This document shows positions 56,754 through 64,000 of a stretch of 64,000 nucleotides of DNA, in pieces. This DNA comes from Melampsora larici-populina 98AG31 (lineage: Eukaryota > Basidiomycota > Pucciniomycetes > Pucciniales > Melampsoraceae). Within the stretch, counting starts at the first letter, position 1. Each line of letters starts with the position of its first letter. Below the pieces are notes generated by a model that did no database searches, was not told the DNA's origin, and saw nothing but the letters and a program-made list of their open reading frames with translations. A program made the translations under genes and the position numbers. The stretch covers positions 1,861,950-1,925,949 of the forward strand of contig NW_006768768.1 of the NCBI RefSeq assembly GCF_000204055.1, in the 5' to 3' direction.

Positions 56754-57247
56754 GAGCATCTCCAACGCAGACCTGCAAACGTAACGTTTCAGACATACAC
56801 GTAAGGTGTATTTTACGTTTGCAGCTCTAGGTCACAAATCGACCATCCAGCGCGGTCTGGAAACGTAACAGCTCACCATCCGTGTGAGCCTCAATATCCA
56901 GCAAACCCTGTTTCACACGGTCAGTACTTGAAATATGAAGTACCAACCGAATATTTGCAGCAAACTGTATTGTCCCAGTATTGGACGTACATTTGGCACA
57001 TGTGGTGATAAAGTCACCACATGCGTCCTATTTTCTCGTTGTCCAACCAATTGATGGCTATTTGGTGGCTTGATTGGGTGAGGGTTTGGCAACTTGGGCA
57101 GCTCAAAACGACTCAAAAATTTATACCGATTTGCGCGTTGGATGGAACAAAGCTGGATATAAAATACAGCTGTCAAAGTTTTTCCAGCAAGCTTTTTTTG
57201 GCTCTGTATTCGGTTTACAGATCAGGTCCGCGGTGGAGATGCTCTAA
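56751..57247. mobile_element. MITE B, same family, adjoining MITE A
   Basis: Starts with the shared TAA at 56751 and GAGCATCTCCAACG; ends GGAGATGCTC-TAA at 57247. Interior has ACGTTTC/GAAACGT motifs like MITE A. The two elements share the central TAA. Confidence 0.72.
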
Positions 57248-57532
57248 GTCACTAAATCTCTTCTCCACAATTAATTTCATAGCCATCATGAACTCTAATG
57301 TCAATGTTCGATTGATAGAACACGTTACTTGCAAACAGTCAAGAATACAGAAACCTGCGAGTGTTATTTGCCATAAGCTTCTCCTACCGTGAAGGGAGGC
57401 TTACATCTTTATCTGGATTTCTTTTCTGGACAGTCTGTAAGAACGAAGCAAAACTTGCTATGCTTGCAAACCGTTCAAAATACAGGCTTTTCAGAGCAAA
57501 AAAATGGTGAGCTTTGACATGACAATTATGTG

Positions 57533-57960
57533 ATCAAGCTTGGTCAAAGTAAGCACTAAAGAATTTATATTTTAAAAAAATGGGATGATCAAAATGTGAG
57601 TGATGGATTTCACCGGAGTCTGACTTCATCTTTTGGGGTTGAAGATTATAAGGCAACGTTTCTTGAATTTGGATGGCTTATCTTGAAGAGTTGACTGGAC
57701 AAGAAAAGAGCCTTGCTATAGATGCACAATGTTCGAGGAATAGGCTTCGCAGTGTTAAATATAAAGGTTTGGGAAAATCGGTCAAATCAAAGTAAGTACC
57801 AAAGAATTTCAATTATGACATCAAAATTCAAGTGATGGATTTAACCCGAGTCTGACTGCTCTTTCTGGAATTGATAATTACTAGGCAATGCTGCTTAAAC
57901 TTGAGTGACTTTTCTTGAATAGCACACCAATGAAAAGAAACGGCAGGAAAAGCACAAGAG
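57533..57960. repeat. Two copies of a ~190-bp repeat upstream of RING gene 3
   Basis: Copy 1 (57533-57720) and copy 2 (57770-57960) share GTCAAAGTAAG or its variant, AAAGAATTT, GTGATGGATTT and GAGTCTGACT, and TTTCTTGAA/TTTCTTGAATAG. A third copy lies at 60040-60225, upstream of RING gene 4. Confidence 0.7.
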
Positions 57961-58533
57961 CTACGCTTTAGCCGGTTCCCGTGGGCTTTGTGTTCAGAAA
58001 GTCATTCAATGAGATATCATAACGAGTTGTAAGCATGATCTGAAGATTAACTCGGTTGAAACTAACATTCAGTGCCTTTCATGCGCAGATACTTTTGGCC
58101 GCTTTCGAGATCATTTTTTGAGCGGAACGCTAAACAATGAAGGAGAACGTTCAAGACTTTTGAAGAATGTCTGGAAAAAGGACAGTTTTCGGACGGACTC
58201 GTGAAATGTTTCGAATTTTTCGCCCAGTCGAAATTATGTTCTGTGAGAAGGAATTTTTGAATGTGAAGTTATGAAAGTTGGAAATGTAAACTTTGAAAAA
58301 AGTGATCTTTTCGACAAACGCGAACATGGCATACAAGTAAGATCAGCTTCTGGAGCTTTTCGTTGGTGATGAATCGTGAACCTCTTCTACGCTTATAAAA
58401 GGACTATCTGACTGGTATTTCTCTTCCCTTCAAGAGACTCACTCCAGCAACTTCCTCGAACAACAATTCTCAACCTTTTAACGTAATTTCACTTGATCCG
58501 CTAAGAAAACCCTTCGAATTTTAAACAGACCCC
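57961..58533 (+). promoter_or_regulatory. Promoter region of RING gene 3
   Basis: TATAAAAGG at 58394-58402, 132-140 bp before the ATG. GATCAGCTTCTGGAGCTTTTC (58341 on, quoted in part) recurs before RING gene 4 at about 61080 with one change. Confidence 0.55.
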
Positions 58534-59304
58534 ATGGACCAAATTCAAATTATTCCAGATGACCCATACAAGCATTTAGTTGAAGAAATCCACGACCTGC
58601 AGAAACTTATCGACCGACGATTTCCAGAGCAAGAAGGCCCGCGTGCCGTTGTTGGGGATATATACAACCTTTTTGATCTCGAGTTGCAAATTTGGGGTAG
58701 GCAAGAATTCGGCGAGCAGGAAAATGATGAATTGAACGAAATGATATCGGAAGCTCAAAGTCAAAGAAGCCGAATTGTCCCCTTTCTCCGTGAAACTGCT
58801 AACTGGGTTGATCCCAACCTCTCGACCGATTTTGATATGCCCGATGCCGGATCTGGTGAATGGTTTGGGATTTTGGTTTATGTAAAGATTCTGAATGAAT
58901 TTTCTCGTAAAGTCGAATTCCCACCTGAACCTACCGTGACCAGTGACCAAGTCGCTATCCCTACTGACATAGAAGACGCCAAAACTCCGGAAGACGCTAA
59001 CCCTACGAAGGCCGCTAATCCTGACGAAGAGGAAGATAACAGACCAACATGCCAAATTTGCGCCGAAAAGTACGAAGGTGGCGATGAAGATGTTAGTTCT
59101 CCCTGGCACAGACTCTGTCCGGAGTGTCTGAAGGAAGACAACGACCCAGCATGCCAAATTTGCGCCGAGAAGTATGCAAATGGCGATAAAGATGTTAGTT
59201 TCCCTTGTCATGACGATCATCGAATGTGTACCGACTGTCTGAAGGCCATGGTAAGTCGAACAATTATGGTTTCATGCCCGTACTGCCGAACGGAGCCGTG
59301 TTGA
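58534..59304 (+). CDS. RING finger protein, family member 3, with duplicated partial RING
   Basis: ATG at 58534, single exon, 256 residues. N-terminal helical domain with family motif GEWFGILVYVKILNEFSRKV (108-127), an acidic linker (138-170), then a first, incomplete RING-like unit (C173, C176, H192, C195, C198; the cysteine expected before H192 is Trp191 and the last C-x2-C pair is missing). A complete RING follows: C207, C210, C225, H229, C232, C235, C248, C251. The two units share TCQICAEKY / ACQICAEKY and EDVS/KDVS, and the DNA is also closely similar, so this is a recent internal duplication of ~100 bp. Probable E3 ligase through the second RING. Confidence 0.85.
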   Translation: MDQIQIIPDDPYKHLVEEIHDLQKLIDRRFPEQEGPRAVVGDIYNLFDLELQIWGRQEFGEQENDELNEMISEAQSQRSRIVPFLRETANWVDPNLSTDFDMPDAGSGEWFGILVYVKILNEFSRKVEFPPEPTVTSDQVAIPTDIEDAKTPEDANPTKAANPDEEEDNRPTCQICAEKYEGGDEDVSSPWHRLCPECLKEDNDPACQICAEKYANGDKDVSFPCHDDHRMCTDCLKAMVSRTIMVSCPYCRTEPC

Positions 59305-60039
59305 GTTTTTGTATGATTTTGAACCTTGATTTTGTTGATGAAATTGTTAAATGATCAGCACTGCTGGCAGTTGCACTCAAGAGTTTTTATCAAAGCTCAC
59401 AACCTGTCTACAGGCGTGACTTACAATGAACCCGTTGAGTAAGAATGAGAAAGTGAGCAGATCTTGATCCCAGATGCGAAACTTGGAGCCCTTTGATTAA
59501 AATTGTTCCATTGACATGTTTTTTTGTCTTCATCTTGCTTGTTGTGTGAAGGAGCAGAGTCACATAGCCTCATGTTGTGTCATCCACAGTATCAAAGTGC
59601 TCTGAATCCTCTTTGCATTCGTAATCAGGTTCGGGAGTAGCGTTGTCTGAAAAAAGGAACGGTGCGCGCAATCAGAACGCCCATAAGGAAAATTTCTCTG
59701 TTTAAGCGGATTAAGATCTATGGAATAAGCAGAAACCGTAAAAACCAAACACCAAATAATTTCAGTTGAGCGAGGATAAACATTGCCCTTCTACCTCTCT
59801 TTGTTTAGTTTTCACTTCTTACTGAAATTTGCATCTGCGTTCTCTTGCCCATGTATAGTATATATACGCAAACCTGGACGGACCCGGATTTCGTTTCTTT
59901 ACAAGGAACCACTATATGCTACCATTCAACAAAGATCTGAATTTTGTATTAGCAAAACGTCTCTTGCTTTCACTACAGGTCAAAAGACAGGGTTCGCATT
60001 GCGCAATAAATAACACCTTGACAAAGCTGTTGGTGATGC
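59305..60039. other. Intergenic between RING genes 3 and 4
   Basis: 3' flank of gene 3 and low-complexity AT-rich DNA. Short frames only. Confidence 0.45.
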
Positions 60040-60225
60040 TGGGTCAAAGTAAGTACAGAAAGACTTTACATCTCCGAAAAATGAGATGGATGCAATTTAT
60101 ATGAAGAGACTGATTTCACTCTTTGAAATGAAAAATTATTCGCAAGGCTTTCCTTAATGATGACCAGCTTTTCTTGAACAGTACACTAAGCGAAAGAAAC
60201 AGCCGGAAAGGCGAGAATTGTGTGT
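60040..60225. repeat. Third copy of the RING-upstream repeat
   Basis: GGGTCAAAGTAAGTACAGAA opening, then TTCTTGAACAGTACACTAA and GAAAGAAACAGCCGGAAA, matching 57533-57720 and 57770-57960. Confidence 0.65.
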
Positions 60226-61281
60226 TCCATCTGGGTCCCGTGACGCTTTGTACCCTGTCAACAACTATCTGATTGGTGATCGTAGGAAGCGCTGTTTTGT
60301 TATTGAAAAGGTCGCGTCTTGAGATCCCGTTCTATATCCTTCCATCACAATTTCTTGCATGGAACAAAGATAAACTGGGCTACTTTGGCTTAACATCCTC
60401 CTGCGCCTGATCAGATTCAAGACAATATTCGAGTTTCTAAAGTCAGAAACATAGGACAAAGTTTGATTTATCCTACAGTATATAAGATCTTCACATGCCT
60501 CAAACAAGGGTCAGGGGATTTTATGATCCCCTATCGTATCTGAAAGTGATGGATCGAGATCCATGTGAGAATCACAAGCGAGCTTTCTCTGGATGGTCTG
60601 TGCTTTCAGGAGTAAGAGAACAAGGGGAACCAGATGAGAAAAAAACTACACATGTTCTGATTGGTTCTCTTCGGGGACAGAAATCGAGATGACAGATTTC
60701 TCTTCCCATCTTTTGATCCTCAAGGCAATCAATTGAGACCAGTTGTTATTTGAACTGAGGATTATATAGATGCTCGTGTATAGGGCCGACATACAGTAAC
60801 TTTGTGGTACGGTTCAAGGCTTTTGAAATCATTCCTGATCAACCGTCTTGAACCGAAGTATATAGCACGAGAACGGAACAGGCTCAAGTCTTTCAAAAAT
60901 ATTGTGAGAACGAGATACTTTTCTGATCGACCCATAAATCGCTTTACTCTTCTAAGAAATGATGGAAATTACTCCCTTAGATGACGAATTGATTATATAT
61001 TTCAGCCTCAGGACCGGAAATGTACAATCTTGAGAGATGGTGTGCTTTTCGACGATAGTAAACGTTGAACATAGGTCAGATCAGCTTCTGGCGCTTTTCA
61101 AGAGTGACCAACCCTCAGCTTTGTCTACCCTTATAAGGTACTTCAAAACAGGTCTGCCTGACTGATGTGTTTCCATTCCCTCAAAGGAACTCATTCTACG
61201 CCAATATTCAAAAAAGATTTACCATTCTATTAATAAAACTCTTCTTCAACCTAAACTCCTGTACATTTCAAGACAGATAAC
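60226..61281. promoter_or_regulatory. Upstream region of RING gene 4
   Basis: TATAAGG at 61132-61138, 144-150 bp before the ATG; AGATCAGCTTCTGGCGCTTT near 61078 corresponds to the gene 3 promoter. The frame at 60495-60692 has no recognised similarity and I do not call it a gene. Confidence 0.5.
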
Positions 61282-61863
61282 ATGGCACCCAACCCAAACG
61301 CCCCCAACGACGAATACAAAAAACTCGTTGAGCAAATATATGCACTTCAAAAATCACTGGATCAAGCGATGACAGATCCACATAGCCCCCGATTGACGAT
61401 TCAACATATAAAAGATTTTTTTACATTAGAAGCAGAACTTATAGAGATGCTGCGTTTAGCTGATTGGCAAGAGGAGAGTTCGAATGAAACATCTGATCAA
61501 GCTCAAAGGACGATCACTCCTAATCTTCTCCGCTTGATAGCTGACAGTCTTGATTCGAAGCTTTCTCCAGATTTTGAACTTCCTAATCCCGGGGCAAAGG
61601 AGTGGTATGGGATTTTGGTGTTTGTAACTCTGTTAAGTGACTGTTCTCATCCAGTCACACTCCCGCCTAATCCTGAGCAAGACAAGGAAGACGGCAAAGA
61701 GGAATGTTCAATTTGCATCACTAAGTACGAAGATGGCCAGAGATACATTGAATTCCCCTGTCACACAACTCATAAAATTTGCGAGGAGGATTTCGCTCTT
61801 CTTGCTGCCAGTTTATATTTTATTGCATGTCCGTTTTGTCGTAAACTTCCCTTTAATGAATGA
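61282..61863 (+). CDS. RING finger protein, family member 4, with Asp at the sixth ligand
   Basis: ATG at 61282, single exon, 193 residues. N-terminal domain with KEWYGILVFVTLLSDCSHPV (107-126). RING ligands C142, C145, C160, H164, C167, then D170 where the other members have Cys, and C183, C186. Asp can bind zinc in this place (as the Asp ligand in Rbx1), so the RING may still fold. Sequence is closest to gene 3 and both sit in a duplicated segment with similar promoters. Probable E3 ubiquitin ligase. Confidence 0.83.
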   Translation: MAPNPNAPNDEYKKLVEQIYALQKSLDQAMTDPHSPRLTIQHIKDFFTLEAELIEMLRLADWQEESSNETSDQAQRTITPNLLRLIADSLDSKLSPDFELPNPGAKEWYGILVFVTLLSDCSHPVTLPPNPEQDKEDGKEECSICITKYEDGQRYIEFPCHTTHKICEEDFALLAASLYFIACPFCRKLPFNE

Positions 61864-63369
61864 TTTTGTAAATGTTGACCCTGCACTGGTAAATAAGATA
61901 GTCGAAGAGACGTAATTGTAGGCATTTGAGCTTGTGAATTTTTCTCGTATCAGAAATCCAGTCAACGAGTAAAAATAAATGACTAAGATGAAACTGTCAA
62001 TGTGATAAGGTAGTACAAATTGAGAAGAAAATCCAATTCATCCACTTCTCCTCTCCTGCTTTGCAACCCCAATAGTCTGCTGCTTGTCACAGGCGGACAG
62101 ATGTGGAAGAAATTCACTTCTGTAAATATCGGAATCTCGCAGTAGTGCTTCTCTGTGGCTCCCCACTTCAAAAGGTATCAGACTGGTATTTACATTTTCC
62201 CATAAGGCCAACCTTTTACCATGTGGTGTATGATCAGCCCTCCTGTCAAAATTTAAACGGCTCGAGACTATCTATGATAAAGGGGGTATCTGATGAACTA
62301 GTGAATAGTCTTGGACACATAACTAGAGCAAAATGTTAGCATGATGCCGGGAAAAGTGGTCAAAGAAACTAAGAAAGAAAGAGAGGGGAGTTCCGGGTAC
62401 TACAATAAGGGGCGCGAGATTTTTCCGAACACCCATTTCCGAGCAATATAGATCGGAAATCCTATTGTTCGGAAAAATAATGTTTCTCCGGGTGATTCTT
62501 TATTTTTACAATCATTGTTAATTTTCAGAAGTTCGGGAAAAATACAGTTGTAAAAAAAGGTCTGAAAATTATCATACTGTAAATACAATGTTGAAATTTA
62601 CATTCAAACATTTCCAACAACTGATGTTCGGAACCAACTTTCATCTGGAAAACCGAAAAAATGCCCTTAATCGTGACTTTTACAATACTTCCGTTGCAGA
62701 CATCACAAGATGTCCGCAAACGATTGCTCGATAAAATCAACGTGATCACTGAAAAATTGACTTTTGCAACGAAACAATTCCAGTCCAAGAGACTGAGGCT
62801 GATAGTTGACTTTCGATCCCATACCTGTTCCAATCCCAAGGATTGATGCTGTTCCAATTCCATTCTAAGAATTGATGTTTCACTCACGATTCGATCAATC
62901 AATTTCTCGCGAAACGCACTGATTCGGGAGTCTATAACCCCACCATCAAAAGCCACGTACACGTTCTTCGTTAACAACGGTGTCCTTCGTTGCACAAAAA
63001 CTCAACAAGGTACACCCTTTTGATCCATCCAATTCAAAGGATATCCATTGCAGCCTGATTCCCAGGCTGAATCCAGCTCACCGGAAACGAGTAGTACCAA
63101 AACACGTACCACTGAATCCCAGACTCAATCCAGCTAACTGGAAAGTCCTTGTACAAAAACACGCCTTCATGGAGGGTATCACAGGGTCTCTTAAGAGTCT
63201 TTCAAGCCTCTCGAGAAACCCACACTCTCCTGATACATATGCGTGCCTATCTTCAAGGTAGAATCATCAAATTTTTTCATCATTTGATTTGATCGTTTAT
63301 TTCTTCAACTTTGAAATCACCGTCTTGGTCCAAGTGACCTTAATTCCTCTAAGGCTCAAGACTGCCGAG
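61864..63369. other. Intergenic upstream of the GCM-domain gene
   Basis: 62430-62485 has an inverted TTCCGAACA/TGTTCGGAA pair. 63060-63150 holds two tandem ~58-bp units (CAGGCTGAATCCAGCTCACC and CAGACTCAATCCAGCTAACT). No gene supported. Confidence 0.4.
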
Positions 63370-63989
63370 ATGAGTAGTGATTCGGATAACTCATCTGTCT
63401 TCCAAGATGATCTTTCAGCCGAAGAATTTGAAGATGAACTCGAAGATGAAGATCTTGAAGATGAAGGACTTCAAGATGAATTTGAACACAAGGAAAGCCT
63501 TGAAGATGAAGGCCCTCAAGATCAATTCGAACCCGATGAAGAATTTTATGAAAGCAACCAAGCCTTTCATGAAGAAGATGATGTCAATGTCTTTGTCACC
63601 GAGTCTCGTGATCAGCCTCACCAAACTACCGCTTCCAAATCTAAGAAGAAGAAAGAAGGTGTCAAGGGCAAGAAGACTTTTGGCCTTCCACAGGACCGCA
63701 CTTCTTTCGAAACCTTTATAGATGCAGACACCACCCTCGACGAAGAAGGATATCCGTTTCTTCCAAATGGAAATACCGTGTATGTTAGGCAGCCACAACA
63801 GCAACTTGCGAATTGGGGCACATTTGCCTACACCTATACGACCTCTGGTGGCGGCACCAACAATGGCAAAGCCATCTGGCAAACCGTCAGATTTAAGTGC
63901 TTAGGTGTTATAGTCTGCGACAACCCATCTTGTGACCACCTCGGCTCGCCTCCAACTGCAAAGGACAAGAGAGATGAATTTCACACCAA
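63370..63989 (+). CDS. GCM-like zinc-binding domain protein, 5' exon, runs off the right edge
   Basis: ATG at 63370 (GAGATGAGTAG). About 50 acidic residues (FEDELEDEDLEDEGLQDEFE), a basic patch (SKSKKKKEGVKGKK), then a domain with YVRQPQQQLANWGTFAYTYT and WQTVRFKCLGVIVCDNPSCD. KCLGVIVC followed by C and P-rich sequence is the signature of GCM-type DNA-binding domains, which are related to WRKY and FAR1 and are found in fungal MULE-type transposases. At 63990 GTGAGT is a good donor, and the frame's TGA at 63991 lies within it, so the gene continues beyond the window. Whether it is a transposase or a transcription factor cannot be decided here. Confidence 0.6.
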
Positions 63990-64000
63990 GTGAGTGTTAT

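Overview
The window looks like a gene-poor, transposon-rich stretch of a basidiomycete genome, most likely a rust fungus (Pucciniales, Melampsora-like). The reasons are AT-rich DNA, short GT-AG introns in every long gene, fungal family types (DUF2433 phosphoesterase, mpaB-type oxygenase, CDF transporter) and dense nested mobile elements. The species is an inference. No rRNA, tRNA, CRISPR or prokaryotic feature was seen. A 100-N assembly gap lies at 31809-31908.

Host genes, left to right: DUF2433 phosphoesterase with an RGG tail (18052-20980, +); membrane-anchored acid/steryl-ester lipase (22566-25008, -); RING gene 1 (29234-29806, -); large alpha/beta-hydrolase-like gene (34020-37054, +); CDF-type cation transporter (44418-46553, -); RING gene 2 (49868-50464, -); mpaB-type oxygenase (52067-53248, -); RING genes 3 and 4 (58534-59304 and 61282-61863, +); and the first exon of a GCM-domain gene running off the right edge (63370 onward, +). 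The four RING genes share an unnamed ~130-residue N-terminal domain and form a local family. Genes 3 and 4 sit in a duplicated segment.

Mobile DNA: (1) 1-5330, a long minus-strand coiled-coil ORF (possibly a retroelement gag) cut by a 3424-bp Helitron at 807-4230; both halves are in the same frame across the insertion. (2) 7915-12660, a gene joining a FAR1-type DNA-binding domain to an OTU protease-like domain, flanked on both sides by arrays of 21-bp repeats that keep the layout TCAC-N6-GTGA while the N6 differs between arrays. (3) 12800-16916, a terminal-inverted-repeat element containing broken pieces of at least two recognisable host genes (importin-7/8 and ornithine aminotransferase) plus two unidentified ones, a Pack-type gene-capturing transposon. 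(4) 38106-43096, a tyrosine-recombinase retrotransposon (gag, RT, RNase H, YR; no integrase), degraded in RT. (5) Copia fragments in opposite orientation beside the N gap. (6) Several short inverted-repeat (MITE-like) elements at 17.0, 26.9-27.7, 53.7-54.4 and 56.2-57.2 kb.

The strongest candidate for something new is the FAR1-OTU gene between its matching 21-bp arrays. It looks like a DNA-binding protein sitting inside its own binding sites, but it now carries an in-frame TGA. Next in interest are the Helitron with exact boundaries and the Pack-type element. All exon boundaries come from manual splice-site and frame matching.
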